Numbered from the stretch's first letter, positions 35,397 through 44,965 are shown. The stretch is DNA of 64,000 nt from Comamonas sp. (GCA_031277805.1 JAITLR010000009.1:62001-126000); one strand, 5' to 3'. The notes: generated by a model not told the origin, from the letters alone. Numbers and translations are program-made.

Positions 35397-35591
35397 AATG
35401 ATTTCTCCTAAGCTCGTGCGATGACGCTGGCCGCTCCGGCCCCGGAGCGCCTGAGGCCAAGATAGACCTGCTGGCAGCGTCGCGCAATAGCTGACTTCCG
35501 GCTTTACCTAACTTCATCCCGCTTTTCAAATCCGTGACAGAGCGTTGGCCCCAGCGCTCTGTCACTCTCATTTTTGGAGCCAGCTGCCGCC

Positions 35592-35975
35592 ATGCTGTAT
35601 GCACTTGCCACTCTTTTTGCTTTCAATTTGCTGGGGGAGCTGCTGGTGCGTGTCACGGGTTTGCCGCTACCGGGCGCCCTGGTCGGCACCTTGACGCTGC
35701 TCATCGGCCTGCTGTTTTACAAGCGCTTGCCCAAGCCGCTGGAAGACACGGCCAGTGTGCTGCTGCAGAACATGATGCTGCTGTTCATTCCTGTGATTGC
35801 TGGCGTGATGCTGGAGTTTGACCATCTGCGCCGCGAGTGGCTGCCGTTCGTACTGGCCTGCGTGGGCGGCGCGGCCATCACGTTTGCAGCGACGGCGCTG
35901 ACCTTTCACTTTTTCCTGCAACGCCAGCGCGCCAAGGATGAAGCAGCAACCGGCAGCAAGCAGGAGGCCGCATGA
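35592..35975 (+). CDS. lrgA: CidA/LrgA family holin-like protein
   Basis: 127 residues with four hydrophobic segments (ALATLFAFNLLGELLV, LVGTLTLLIGLLF, NMMLLFIPVIAGVML, PFVLACVGGAAITFAATAL), and the LrgA hallmark LLFIPVIAGVM. Works with LrgB in export of small carboxylates such as pyruvate or in murein hydrolase control. Stop overlaps the lrgB start by four bases. Start at ATG 35592 chosen; TTG 35574 is possible. Confidence 0.87.
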   Translation: MLYALATLFAFNLLGELLVRVTGLPLPGALVGTLTLLIGLLFYKRLPKPLEDTASVLLQNMMLLFIPVIAGVMLEFDHLRREWLPFVLACVGGAAITFAATALTFHFFLQRQRAKDEAATGSKQEAA

Positions 35976-36712
35976 ATACCCCATTGCTTGAGCGTCTTAC
36001 TACCGCCTGGACGGGGCTGTCCAATGCCTCCCCACTGCCCTGGCTGGTACTGACCATGGTGGTCTATCTGGTGGCCATGGCCGTCTACAGGAAAAGCGGC
36101 AACCGCCCAACTCTGATCCCCGTGTTCACCGGCGTGCTGGTGATCGTGGGCATTTTGCTGCTGACGGGCACACCGTATGAGACCTATCGCAGCGGCGTGT
36201 CGCTGCTGGGTCTGATGATTGGCCCCTCCACCGTAGCCCTGGCAATTCCGCTCTATGCCCAGCGCGAGCGTATCAAGCAGCTGTGGCTGCCGGTCAGCGT
36301 GGCCCTGCTGGTGGGTTGTCTGGTGGCGCTGTTCTCTGCCCTGGGTATTGCCTGGGCATTCAACGGCTCGGAAACCACGCTGATCGCCGTCGCCCCCAAG
36401 TCGGCCACCATCCCCATTGCACTGCCCATGGCCGAGCGCTTTGGCGGCAAACCTTCACTGGCCGCCGTGGCCGTGGCCATCACCGGCATCAGCGGCACCA
36501 TGATGGCGCCCCTGTTGTGCCGCTTTCTGCGCCTCAAGGACCCTGCGGTGCAAGGCTTTGCCATCGGCCTGACAGCCCACGCCATTGGCACGGCGCGCGC
36601 CATTCAAGTCAACCCCACGGCCGGCGCCTTCGCGGCCCTGGCCATGGGCTTGAACGGCGTGGCCACTGCCGTGCTGATGCCTCTGGTACTGGCCATCACA
36701 CCCTGGATCTGA
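35972..36712 (+). CDS. lrgB: LrgB family protein
   Basis: 246 residues, six to seven membrane segments. Conserved LrgB stretches: LLGLMIGPSTVALAIPLY, APKSATIPIALPMAE, GISGTMMAPLL and GLTAHAIGTARAIQ. Partner of LrgA in the same coupled operon. Followed by a worn copy of the AT-rich repeat at 36716-36775. Confidence 0.92.
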   Translation: MNTPLLERLTTAWTGLSNASPLPWLVLTMVVYLVAMAVYRKSGNRPTLIPVFTGVLVIVGILLLTGTPYETYRSGVSLLGLMIGPSTVALAIPLYAQRERIKQLWLPVSVALLVGCLVALFSALGIAWAFNGSETTLIAVAPKSATIPIALPMAERFGGKPSLAAVAVAITGISGTMMAPLLCRFLRLKDPAVQGFAIGLTAHAIGTARAIQVNPTAGAFAALAMGLNGVATAVLMPLVLAITPWI

Positions 36713-36764
36713 TTTTTTGATAGCTTTCCGCGCTCTACCCATAAAGGTTTGAGCCCAAAAATAC

Positions 36765-37712
36765 CTAATTTTTCCCTTTTCGATACGCCCAGACCGCCAG
36801 CAGGATCAGCACCATACCCAGTGCCTGCAAAGGCGCCGGATGGTGGCCAAACCACAGCAGATCTACCAGCACAGCCACCACCGGGTAGATGAATGACAGA
36901 CCCGCAATCGCCTGTGCGCTCAGCCGCTGGAAAGCCGCATACATCAGCGTGTACATCCAGGCCGTATGCACCAGTCCCAGCACGGCGACCGCCGCCCATG
37001 CCTTCGCTGAAAACTGCGCACCGCCGGCCAGCTGCCAGGCTGGCGCGGCCAGCGCCAGCACCCCCATCACCATCTGCAGCATGGCGATCTGCGCAGCGGA
37101 CAACCGCTTGAGGCGCTGAGTCGCCAAGGTCGCCACGGCATACAAGCTGGCCGCAGCCAACGCCAGCAGCACGCCAGCCCAGGATGCGGCATGCCCGCCC
37201 TGCAGCAGCCCGCTACTCAAGGCCACGCCAAGCAGCGCCAGCAGCAGCCAGGGCAACTTGCGCACAGGCATGGCCTCCTGCCCCAGCATCGCGGCCAGCA
37301 ACAGCAAGATAAAAGGCTGAACGTGATAGACCACGGTAGCCACGGCAATCGAGCTGTAGCCATAGGCCGTGAACAAACAGACCCAGTTCAACACCAGCGC
37401 CAGGCCGCCCACGGTCAGCCAGCCAGCCTCTGCCCGTGTGGGCCGCAACCATTGCCGCGAATACGCCACCCAGGCCGCCAACCCCAGCGCCCCCAGCAGG
37501 CAGCGCAGCCAGACCACCAGCATCACGGGCAGGCCGCTTTCCACCACCAGCAAACCAATGGTGCCCGACAGCAGCATGGCCAGCACCATGCGCCAGGTGC
37601 CTCCAGACGCACCGAAAGACTGCGGCGGAACAGCCAAAGCCGGATTGGAAGCCATGGGCTGAAGCGGGGAAGAAGTCTGAGAAGTCATGACTGCATCGTC
37701 CATCAAACCCAT
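36765..37712 (-). CDS. EamA/DMT-family transporter
   Basis: 315 residues; after a 38-residue soluble N-terminus come ten hydrophobic helices in two EamA repeats (from WRMVLAMLLSGTIGLLVVE and from WAGVLLALAAASLYAVATL). Exporter of unknown substrate. Divergent from a LysR gene 63 bp away, which suggests control by it. Confidence 0.85.
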   Translation of the reverse strand: MGLMDDAVMTSQTSSPLQPMASNPALAVPPQSFGASGGTWRMVLAMLLSGTIGLLVVESGLPVMLVVWLRCLLGALGLAAWVAYSRQWLRPTRAEAGWLTVGGLALVLNWVCLFTAYGYSSIAVATVVYHVQPFILLLLAAMLGQEAMPVRKLPWLLLALLGVALSSGLLQGGHAASWAGVLLALAAASLYAVATLATQRLKRLSAAQIAMLQMVMGVLALAAPAWQLAGGAQFSAKAWAAVAVLGLVHTAWMYTLMYAAFQRLSAQAIAGLSFIYPVVAVLVDLLWFGHHPAPLQALGMVLILLAVWAYRKGKN

Positions 37713-37743
37713 TCATGCATCAATACAGCTTGATTCCACTTAC

Positions 37744-37765
37744 TATTGCCTCAGAATCAACAATA
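37744..37765. promoter_or_regulatory. Candidate LysR operator between transporter and regulator
   Basis: TATTG-N12-CAATA forms an inverted repeat in the 63-bp divergent gap, of the general LysR-box form. It ends ten bases before the LysR ATG. Confidence 0.4.
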
Positions 37766-37775
37766 AGCCTCATCC

Positions 37776-38729
37776 ATGAGTACCGAACCAGGCCTGGTCC
37801 CTGAAATGCTGGTTTTTGCCAAAGTGGTGGAGTTGCGCAGCTTTGCTGCGGCGGCACGCCAGCTGGATCTGACCACCTCGGCTGTCAGCCGCAGCGTGGG
37901 GCGGCTGGAAGCCCATTGGGGCGTGCAGCTGCTACACCGAACGACCCGCTCTCTGTCCCTGACCGAACTGGGCGCCGAGGTCTATGCCGCCTGCAGTCAA
38001 CTAGCGCAGACGGCCAGCGATATTCACGCCATCGCTGGCCATTACAGCGGCGTGCCCCGCGGTACGGTGCGCCTGACGGCACCGACCATCTTTGGCGAGA
38101 TCTGGCTCAGCGCCCAGTTGCCCGCGCTGCGCCGCCAGTGGCCTGAGCTTGAGATCGCAGTGAGCCTCAGCGACCAGATGCAGGACCTGGCTCAGCAAGG
38201 TCTTGATCTGGCTATTCGCCTGACCCGCCCCGAACAGCTGCCGCCCCATATGGTGGCGCGCGCGCTGCGCCAGGTGCGCTATATCGCCGTGGCTTCACCC
38301 GCCTATCTTCGAGGCCTGATCAAGCCACCCGAGCACCCGTTGGAGCTGGGGCGCCAGCATGGCGTGGCCTGCATCACGCTGGGCTATGGAGATTTTCAGA
38401 GCCGATTGCAGTGGACGCATGGCGAAGACCGCAGCAATGAGCCAGCGGTGACCGAAGTCGCCGTTCACGCACCTTTGTCCATGGACAGCAGCACCGGCAT
38501 CATCAACCTTGCGCTGCAGCATCAGGGAATAGGCCTGGTGGCAGACTTTGCCGCCCAGGCAGCACTGAGCAGCGGTGCGTTGCTGCAGGTCCTGCCCGAC
38601 TGGCTATTGACGGGCAACTACGCACCGCGCACCGCCTATGCGCTGTATATGCCATCGCGCCATCTGCCGCTCAAGGTGCGGGCGCTGATAGACCATCTGG
38701 CCGAGGCAGGCCAGCGCCAGTCCATCTAA
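37776..38729 (+). CDS. LysR family regulator (CrgA-like)
   Basis: 317 residues. The N-terminal winged HTH reads FAAAARQLDLTTSAVSRSVGRLE, followed by LLHRTTRSLSLTELG; the rest is the periplasmic-binding-like effector domain. Likely controls the divergent EamA transporter. Effector unknown. Confidence 0.9.
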   Translation: MSTEPGLVPEMLVFAKVVELRSFAAAARQLDLTTSAVSRSVGRLEAHWGVQLLHRTTRSLSLTELGAEVYAACSQLAQTASDIHAIAGHYSGVPRGTVRLTAPTIFGEIWLSAQLPALRRQWPELEIAVSLSDQMQDLAQQGLDLAIRLTRPEQLPPHMVARALRQVRYIAVASPAYLRGLIKPPEHPLELGRQHGVACITLGYGDFQSRLQWTHGEDRSNEPAVTEVAVHAPLSMDSSTGIINLALQHQGIGLVADFAAQAALSSGALLQVLPDWLLTGNYAPRTAYALYMPSRHLPLKVRALIDHLAEAGQRQSI

Positions 38730-38758
38730 AAACCTGTTCAAGGAATACAGCGCGGCTA

Positions 38759-39028
38759 AGTTCTCCCCACTACAGAGCTACAAGCTTGTGGACAAAGCTC
38801 AACAGTGGATGGGATAAGCAGATCAAGCCATTGTTTTCAAATAACTTTCCAATGGTCGATTAATTTTTAGGCAATCCACACTCGACAAGGCTCAAAACTC
38901 TCAAACTCTGCATTTCATAGCAACTCTCGCAAGTCTGAATTGGGCTGCAGGCCAGTTCTCCCCACTAAATCGCTACAAGCTTGTGGACAAACCCCGACAA
39001 CCCCTTGAATAAGCAAGTTAAGCCCTTG
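38759..39028. repeat. Two direct repeats with DnaA-box-like 9-mers
   Basis: Copies at 38759-38833 and 38954-39028 share AGTTCTCCCCACTA, GCTACAAGCTTGTGGACAAA and a weaker ATAAGCA/AAGCC end. Each carries TGTGGACAA (38787-38795 and 38982-38990), the complement of TTGTCCACA, one base from the DnaA box TTATCCACA. They fill most of a 370-bp gap between lysR and tenA; the region between them is AT-rich and shows nothing else. Confidence 0.6.
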
Positions 39029-39038
39029 TCAGGCCATG

Positions 39039-39077
39039 AAAAATGGGGCGCTGATTATTTTTTAATCAGCACCCCAT
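39039..39077 (-). terminator. Terminator of tenA
   Basis: ATGGGG-x-GCTGATTA pairs with TAATCAGC-x-CCCCAT; on the minus strand TTTTT follows. It lies 23 bp after the tenA stop. Confidence 0.85.
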
Positions 39078-39099
39078 TGACATCTCAAAACCCCGGCGC

Positions 39100-39771
39100 T
39101 CAGCGCAGCGGACCCTGCCAATCGGCAAGGCGATAGGCACTGTCCCAGAACAGCCATTCCAGCCGGGCCGCATCCTTGTAGGCTGCATGCATGGCCGCGC
39201 GCGTGGCCTCGGTGGCCTCCTCCGCCAGGCGATCCACCGTGGCACAGACACCGCGCACGGCCGCGTGGAATTCCTCGCTCGCATAGGTATCCACCCAGGG
39301 CTGGTAAGGATTGTTGGCCACCGAACGCGAATGGATCTCGCGCCCCACTTCCGCATAAATCCAGAAGCATGGCAGCAGCGCGGCAACGGCCACGGGGTAA
39401 GGCATGCTCCAGGCCGTAGACACCAGGAAGCTGGTGTAGTGGTGGCAGGCCGGCGTCAGCGGCGTGGCTGCGAAGTGTTCTGGAGTGATGCCAAAGTCGC
39501 GCATGAAGCCGTCATGCAGGCTGCGCTCCACCACCACGGCTTCATTGGCCGCATTGGCAAACTGCACCACACCCTCGGCGTTGTCGGACTTGGCAGCCGT
39601 CACGGCCAGCGCGCGGCCGTAGGCAACCAGGTAATGCGCATCCTGAATCATGTAATGGCAAAACCGCTCGCGGCTGAGCGTACCCGCGGCCAGCTCCTGG
39701 TTGAAGGGCAATTCCAGCGTGCTCTGGAACAGGGGCAGATTGACCTGCCACAGGCTTTGGCTGAATGACAT
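39100..39771 (-). CDS. tenA: TenA family aminopyrimidine aminohydrolase (thiaminase II)
   Basis: TenA hydrolyses aminopyrimidine breakdown products of thiamine for salvage. 223 residues, all helical: LPFNQELAAGTLSRERFCHYM with YMIQDAHYLVAYGRAL, LLPCFWIYAEVG and NPYQPWVDTYASEEF are family signatures; C-terminal WLFWDSAY. ATG 39771 has GGAGAG before it; GTG 39786 is less likely. No TPP riboswitch seen upstream. Confidence 0.9.
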   Translation of the reverse strand: MSFSQSLWQVNLPLFQSTLELPFNQELAAGTLSRERFCHYMIQDAHYLVAYGRALAVTAAKSDNAEGVVQFANAANEAVVVERSLHDGFMRDFGITPEHFAATPLTPACHHYTSFLVSTAWSMPYPVAVAALLPCFWIYAEVGREIHSRSVANNPYQPWVDTYASEEFHAAVRGVCATVDRLAEEATEATRAAMHAAYKDAARLEWLFWDSAYRLADWQGPLR

Positions 39772-39897
39772 GATTCGACTCTCCACTGCAAAAATTCATA
39801 GCAGCCAGCGCTTTGCTGACTGGACAAGCAAGCATTCTTGCTGAGATATATGCTTTTGCAGCCCAAAGCCCGGCAGATATCCGGTCAAAGCTGTATT

Positions 39898-40863
39898 TCA
39901 AGGCTGACGCTCTGGCTTGCGGCCAGTGGCTTCCTGCGCCTTGTGTTGCAACCACTGACTGAACACACGCAGCGCCGGTGACGGTTGCGCCTCGGCCGCC
40001 AGCTCGGGCGTGACCAGGTAATAGGCACGGTTGCCGCGCAACGACTGCGGGCAGGCAATGATGAGGTCGCCGCGCGCAATTTCCTGCTCGATCAGCATGG
40101 GCGGGATCAAGGCCACGCCCAGCCCCTGACTGGCGGCCACGGCCAGCATGGAAAAAAGCTCGAGCCTCATGCCATCAAGCGCACGAGGCGCATCGACATG
40201 CATCGCGTCAAACCACTGGCGCCAGCCCTGGGGGCGCGTGCTTTGCTGCAGCAACGGCAGGCGCACAATCACCTCGGGCCCCACGGGCAGCCAGGCCCGC
40301 CCCAGGTCGCGCTGCTGGGCCGTGGCCAGCAGCCGCGGGCTGCACACGGGCACGACTTCTTCATCCATCAGCCACTGCGCCTGCACGCCGGGCCAGCGCG
40401 CCACCTGTTCGGGCGTGCCCGCATAGAGGGCCGCATCAAACACCGTGTCGGCAAACAGAAAAGGCCGGGTCTGCACGTCGATATGCACGGTGATGTCGGG
40501 ATGCTGCTGCGCCAGCTGCGGCAAGCGTGGCAGCAGCCAGCGGGTGGCAAAAGTGGGTACGGCCGCCAGGTTGATGGGACCGCCCTCACCCTGGTGGCTC
40601 ATCAGGTCCAGCGTGTCACGCTCCAGACCCTGCAGCCAGCGGCCCACCTGCTTGGCGTATTGCTGGCCCGCATCGGTCAGCAGCACGCCGTGGCGCGTGC
40701 GCTTGAACAAGGCCACACCCACGAACTCCTCAAGCGCAATGATCTGGCGCGAAACAGCACTTTGCGTCAGCGACAACTCCTGCGCGGCCTTGGTATAGCT
40801 GACATGACGGGCGGCTGATTCAAAGCAGGCCAGGGCCTGGGTGGAAGGAAGAACTCTTCGCAT
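39898..40863 (-). CDS. LysR family regulator (GcvA/GcdR-like)
   Basis: 321 residues. HTH: VSYTKAAQELSLTQSAVSRQIIALE, then LFKRTRHGVLLTDAG; effector domain after residue 90. Divergent from the glutaryl-CoA dehydrogenase gene across 190 bp, the layout in which GcdR-type LysR proteins control glutarate catabolism. Start at ATG 40863; TTG 40878 is possible. Confidence 0.88.
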   Translation of the reverse strand: MRRVLPSTQALACFESAARHVSYTKAAQELSLTQSAVSRQIIALEEFVGVALFKRTRHGVLLTDAGQQYAKQVGRWLQGLERDTLDLMSHQGEGGPINLAAVPTFATRWLLPRLPQLAQQHPDITVHIDVQTRPFLFADTVFDAALYAGTPEQVARWPGVQAQWLMDEEVVPVCSPRLLATAQQRDLGRAWLPVGPEVIVRLPLLQQSTRPQGWRQWFDAMHVDAPRALDGMRLELFSMLAVAASQGLGVALIPPMLIEQEIARGDLIIACPQSLRGNRAYYLVTPELAAEAQPSPALRVFSQWLQHKAQEATGRKPERQP

Positions 40864-40952
40864 ATCTCTTGTGCTCAAACCGCATCAATTAACAAAAATT
40901 CAGCGGGAAAACCCCAGTTAATTGGTTTATACATGCGTTTTACTCATCCATA

Positions 40953-40966
40953 GATGATTAATCATC
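40953..40966. promoter_or_regulatory. Perfect 14-bp palindrome in the lysR-gcdH gap
   Basis: GATGATTAATCATC is perfectly symmetric and lies 91 bp before the gcdH start. It includes the T-N11-A geometry (ATGATTAATCAT) and is the best operator candidate for the divergent LysR protein. Confidence 0.5.
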
Positions 40967-41056
40967 GTTTGCCTCCCCTGGTTTGGCAAACCTAATATGT
41001 ATGCAATTACTCAGGCAACCGCCTGCGATTCAACACTTTGCATTCAGGAGATGAAC

Positions 41057-42250
41057 ATGGCCAATGGCTACCAGTGGGACGATTGCCTGCAGCTTGACCA
41101 GCAGCTGACCGAAGACGAACGCATGATCCGCGACGCCGCACGCGAATACTGCCAGGACAAGCTCAAGCCCCGCGTTCAAGCCATGTTCCGCAACGAGTCT
41201 GTCGACCTGTCCATCTTCCGCGAGATGGGCGCACTGGGCCTGCTGGGCCCCACCATCCCCACGCAATACGGCGGCGCCGGCCTCAACTATGTGAGCTACG
41301 GCCTGGTGGCGCGCGAGATCGAGCGTGTGGACTCCGGCTACCGCTCCATGGCTTCCGTTCAGTCCTCGCTGGTGATGGTGCCCATCAACGAATTCGGCAC
41401 CGAAGCCCAGAAGATGAAATACCTGCCCAAGCTGGCAACGGGCGAATTCATCGGCTGCTTCGGCCTGACCGAGCCCGACCACGGCTCCGACCCCGGCTCC
41501 ATGGCCACCCGCGCCTACAAGGTCGACGGCGGCTATCGCCTCAAGGGCAACAAGATGTGGATCACCAACAGCCCCGTGGCTGACGTGTTCGTGGTCTGGG
41601 CCAAGGAAGTTTCCGAAGACGGCACCGTGGGCCAGATCCGCGGCTTTGTGCTGGAAAAGGGCATGAAGGGTCTGTCCGCCCCAGCCATCCACGGCAAGGT
41701 GGGCCTGCGCGCCTCCGTCACCGGCGAAATCGTGATGGACGATGTGTTCTGCCCCGAAGAAAACGCCTTCCCCGATGTGCGCGGCCTCAAGGGCCCGTTC
41801 ACCTGCCTGAACAGCGCCCGCTTCGGCATTGCCTGGGGCGCGCTGGGCGCGGCCGAAGACTGCTGGCACACCGCCCGTCAGTACACGCTGGACCGCAAGC
41901 AATTTGGCCGCCCCCTGGCTGCCAACCAGCTGATCCAGAAGAAGCTGGCCGACATGCAGACCGAAATCACGCTGGGCCTGCAGGCCGTGCTGCGCGTGGG
42001 CCGCATGAAGGACGAGCACCAGAACGTGATCGAGATCACCTCGCTGGTCAAGCGCAACAACTGCGGCAAGTCCCTGGACATTGCCCGCATGGCACGCGAC
42101 ATGCTGGGCGGCAACGGCATCAGCGACGAATTCGGCGTGGCCCGCCATCTGGTGAACCTGGAGGTGGTGAACACCTATGAAGGTACGCACGATGTGCATG
42201 CGCTGATTCTGGGTCGTGCGCAGACGGGTATCGCGGCATTTGCCAATTAA
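41057..42250 (+). CDS. gcdH: Glutaryl-CoA dehydrogenase
   Basis: FAD enzyme that oxidises and decarboxylates glutaryl-CoA to crotonyl-CoA. 397 residues. Signatures: [80 protein letters not shown] and the [15 protein letters not shown] tail with the catalytic glutamate in YEGT. ATG 41057 is six bases after AGGAG; ATG 41051 abuts it. The downstream CoA-transferase supports the assignment. Confidence 0.92.
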   Translation: MANGYQWDDCLQLDQQLTEDERMIRDAAREYCQDKLKPRVQAMFRNESVDLSIFREMGALGLLGPTIPTQYGGAGLNYVSYGLVAREIERVDSGYRSMASVQSSLVMVPINEFGTEAQKMKYLPKLATGEFIGCFGLTEPDHGSDPGSMATRAYKVDGGYRLKGNKMWITNSPVADVFVVWAKEVSEDGTVGQIRGFVLEKGMKGLSAPAIHGKVGLRASVTGEIVMDDVFCPEENAFPDVRGLKGPFTCLNSARFGIAWGALGAAEDCWHTARQYTLDRKQFGRPLAANQLIQKKLADMQTEITLGLQAVLRVGRMKDEHQNVIEITSLVKRNNCGKSLDIARMARDMLGGNGISDEFGVARHLVNLEVVNTYEGTHDVHALILGRAQTGIAAFAN

Positions 42251-42251
42251 C

Positions 42252-42370
42252 TCCCCCTGAGCGGCTCCGCCGCTTCCCCTGGCCGGGCGCCCCCTCTCTC
42301 TACGCGCTTCGCGCTACGGGAGGGGGACCGGAACCTCGCTGCGGGGCGGCCCTTGCTCGTTCCCTCTCGC
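42252..42370 (+). repeat. GC-rich post-stop repeat, copy 5
   Basis: Starts two bases after the gcdH stop with CCCCCTGAGCGGCTCCGCCG and ends with TGCGGGGCGGCCCTTGCTCG. An extra inner hairpin (CTACGCGC/GCGCTACG type) expands this copy. Confidence 0.72.
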
Positions 42371-42515
42371 CTCTGGGCGATGGCATAGATCGGTATCTCT
42401 GTTTCGCTATGCATTGATGAGCTGGTACCGCTTGATTTGCATAGGTTTTGAATATTTTTCATTTCAGAACCTATTCAAATACAGCGCAAACAGCTTCTGT
42501 TTTGATAGCTCCCTT

Positions 42516-42526
42516 CCCCCCCCCCC
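42516..42526 (+). repeat. Homopolymer of 11 C before the CoA-transferase start
   Basis: Eleven consecutive C end 19 bp before the ATG at 42546, in the position where a ribosome site is expected. Long C tracts are prone to slippage. Confidence 0.9.
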
Positions 42527-42545
42527 GCTTCTGGCCTCCTCTGAC

Positions 42546-43808
42546 ATGAACGCATTCACCCCCACTCCCACCGGCGCATTGGCAGGCATCAAGGTGCTCG
42601 ACCTGTCGCGAGTGCTGGCGGGGCCCTGGGCCACGCAGATGCTGGCCGATCTGGGCGCGGATGTGATCAAGGTGGAGCGCCCGGTCGCCGGCGACGATAC
42701 GCGCCACTGGGGGCCTCCCTTCCTCAAGGACGATGCGGGCAACGACACACGCGAGGCCAGCTACTTCACGGCCTGCAACCGCAACAAGCGCAGCATCACC
42801 GTGGACATGGCGCACCCCGAGGGCCGGGCCCTGTTGCAGCGCATGGCGCAAGAAGCCGATGTGGTGGTGGAGAACTTCAAGACCGGAGGGCTCGCGCAAT
42901 ACGGTCTGGACTACGACAGCCTCAAGGCGCTGAACCCGCGTCTGGTGTACTGCTCCATCACGGGCTTCGGCCAGGACGGCCCCTATGCCGAGCGCGCGGG
43001 CTATGACCTCATGGTGCAGGCCATGTGCGGGCTGATGAGCATTACCGGCCATGCCGATGGCGAGCCCGGCGGTGGCCCCTTAAAGGTAGGCGTGGCCGTG
43101 ATCGACGTGTTCACGGGCCTCTATGCCAGCAACGCCATCCTGGCCGCGCTCAATGCCCGCGACAACGCGAGAAATGGCACAGGCCGGGGCCAGTACATTG
43201 ACATGGCGCTACTGGATGTAGGCATGGCCGTGCTGGCCAATCAGGCGGCCGGCTTTCTGGCTACGGACAAGGCTCCGGGCCGCGCCGGCAATATCCACCC
43301 CAGCCTCGCGCCTTATCAGGACTTTCCCACGCAGGACGGCAATGTGCTGCTGGCCATCGGCAATGACGGCCAGTTTGCGCGCTTTTGCGCGGCCATCGGC
43401 CAGGACGACTGGGCTCAGGATGCGCGCTTTGCCACCAATACCGCCCGCGTGCAGAACCGCGCCGCGCTGCTGGATCTGATGAAGCCACAGATGCTGCGGC
43501 GCACTACCGCCGACTGGATTGCGCTGCTGGAAGACAAGGCCGTGCCCTGCGGCCCCATCAACACCGTTGCCCAGGCCTTCGAAGACCCGCAGGTCCAGGC
43601 GCGCGGCATCCTGAAGACATTGCCGCGCAACGCGGGGGACGGCATCAGCGCCGTGGCCACGGTGGCCAACCCCATGCGCCTGTCCGGCACCCCCGTGACC
43701 TATCGCAGTGCGCCACCGGCCCTGGGCCAGCACACTGAAGAAGTCCTGCGTGAATTCGGTCTGGATACAGACAGCATCACCGCGCTGCACCAACAAGGAG
43801 TGGTTTAA
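42546..43808 (+). CDS. CaiB/BaiF family CoA-transferase (probable succinyl-CoA:glutarate)
   Basis: 420-residue family III CoA-transferase. Features: IKVLDLSRVLAGPWATQMLADL, GADVIKVERP, the catalytic-aspartate region with GYDLMVQAMCGLMSITG, GQYIDMALLDV and VPCGPINTVAQAF. The gene context (gcdH upstream, LysR divergent) suggests glutarate activation using succinyl-CoA. No clear ribosome site; an 11-C tract sits in its place. Confidence 0.88.
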   Translation: MNAFTPTPTGALAGIKVLDLSRVLAGPWATQMLADLGADVIKVERPVAGDDTRHWGPPFLKDDAGNDTREASYFTACNRNKRSITVDMAHPEGRALLQRMAQEADVVVENFKTGGLAQYGLDYDSLKALNPRLVYCSITGFGQDGPYAERAGYDLMVQAMCGLMSITGHADGEPGGGPLKVGVAVIDVFTGLYASNAILAALNARDNARNGTGRGQYIDMALLDVGMAVLANQAAGFLATDKAPGRAGNIHPSLAPYQDFPTQDGNVLLAIGNDGQFARFCAAIGQDDWAQDARFATNTARVQNRAALLDLMKPQMLRRTTADWIALLEDKAVPCGPINTVAQAFEDPQVQARGILKTLPRNAGDGISAVATVANPMRLSGTPVTYRSAPPALGQHTEEVLREFGLDTDSITALHQQGVV

Positions 43809-43935
43809 GAACGTGTTCATGTTCCAAGGGTTCACACGACCCGACCCACTTCCACCAAGAGGGCCTAAGCCCCGAAAAACTGCAGGCAGCTTTCAAAAAA
43901 AGCGCACTGCACATCACATTACCAAGGAGACATCG

Positions 43936-44904
43936 ATGTTCAAGTTCACAGCCACCGTGCTGGCCGCCATGGCATTTTGCGGCGCCGCACAAGCACAAGG
44001 CGCTTATCCCAACAAGCCCATCCGCCTGCTCGTTCCCTTTGCCGCCGGCGGCACAACCGACCTGATTGCCCGCGTCATCGCCGAGCCGCTGAGCCGCGAA
44101 CTGGGCCAGTCCGTGGTGGTGGAAAACAAGGGCGGCGGCGGCGGCAGCATCGGCGCGGCAGAAACTGCCCGTGCCAAGCCCGATGGCTACAACCTGGGCA
44201 TCGCCACCGTGTCCACCACGGCCACGAACCCGGCCATCAACCCCAAGATTCCCTATAACGTCGCCACCGATTTCACACCCATCGTGAACATCGCTGCCAC
44301 GCCCAACATCATTGCCGCCAACCCCAAGTTTGCCGGCAAGGACTACAAGAGCTTCCTGGCCGAGATCAAGAACAATCCTGGCAAGTATTCCTACGCCTCT
44401 CCTGGTCAGGGCTCCATCACCCATCTGATGATGGAAATGTTCAAGCTCGAGACCAAGACCGATATGGCCCACGTTCCCTACCGTGGATCGGGTCCGGCAC
44501 TCAATGACGCAGTTGCCGGTCAGGTGCCGCTGATTTTTGACAACTTCCCCTCCACCCTGCCCTTCGTCAAGGAAAAGCGCCTGACGGCCATCGTCGTCGC
44601 AGCGCCCCAGCGTCTGGCCGTGCTGCCTGACGTACCCACCTTCAAGGAAATGGGCCTGCCTCAGGTCAACCGCATGGCGTACTACGGCATCGTCGGCCCC
44701 AAGAACCTGCCCAAGGAAGTGGTGGACAAGATCAATGCCGCCGTGCGCAAGGCCGTGCAGGAACCGGCCGTGAAAAAGCGCATCGAGGAAAGCGGCTCCA
44801 TCATCATGGCCGACACTCCCGAAGCCTTTGCCAAGCAGATGGCCGAAGAGCTGGCCGTCTACAAAAACGTGGTGCAAAAGCAGAATCTGAAGATGGACGA
44901 GTAA
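43936..44904 (+). CDS. Bug/TctC family periplasmic receptor
   Basis: 322 residues with a Sec signal (MFKFTATVLAAMAFCGAAQA). Mature part: YPNKPIRLLVPFAAGGTTDL, ADGYN-like PDGYNLGIATVST, ASPGQGSITHLMMEMF, HVPYRGSGPALNDAVAGQVP. This large family binds small carboxylates for tripartite uptake. No TctAB permease adjoins. Position after the glutarate genes makes a dicarboxylate ligand plausible. Confidence 0.92.
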   Translation: MFKFTATVLAAMAFCGAAQAQGAYPNKPIRLLVPFAAGGTTDLIARVIAEPLSRELGQSVVVENKGGGGGSIGAAETARAKPDGYNLGIATVSTTATNPAINPKIPYNVATDFTPIVNIAATPNIIAANPKFAGKDYKSFLAEIKNNPGKYSYASPGQGSITHLMMEMFKLETKTDMAHVPYRGSGPALNDAVAGQVPLIFDNFPSTLPFVKEKRLTAIVVAAPQRLAVLPDVPTFKEMGLPQVNRMAYYGIVGPKNLPKEVVDKINAAVRKAVQEPAVKKRIEESGSIIMADTPEAFAKQMAEELAVYKNVVQKQNLKMDE

Positions 44905-44920
44905 GCGTCTTCAGCACATG

Positions 44921-44965
44921 AAAAAAGTCCTCGCCTGCATACATTCAGGCGAGGACTTTTTCTTT
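44921..44965 (+). terminator. Terminator of the gcdH cluster
   Basis: AAAGTCCTCGCCTG and CAGGCGAGGACTTT form a 14-bp perfect stem with T-run, 17 bp after the Bug receptor stop. Confidence 0.92.

Noticed and set aside
38759..39028. CRISPR array
   Set aside because: Only two imperfect 75-bp repeats, spacing far too long and no cas genes.
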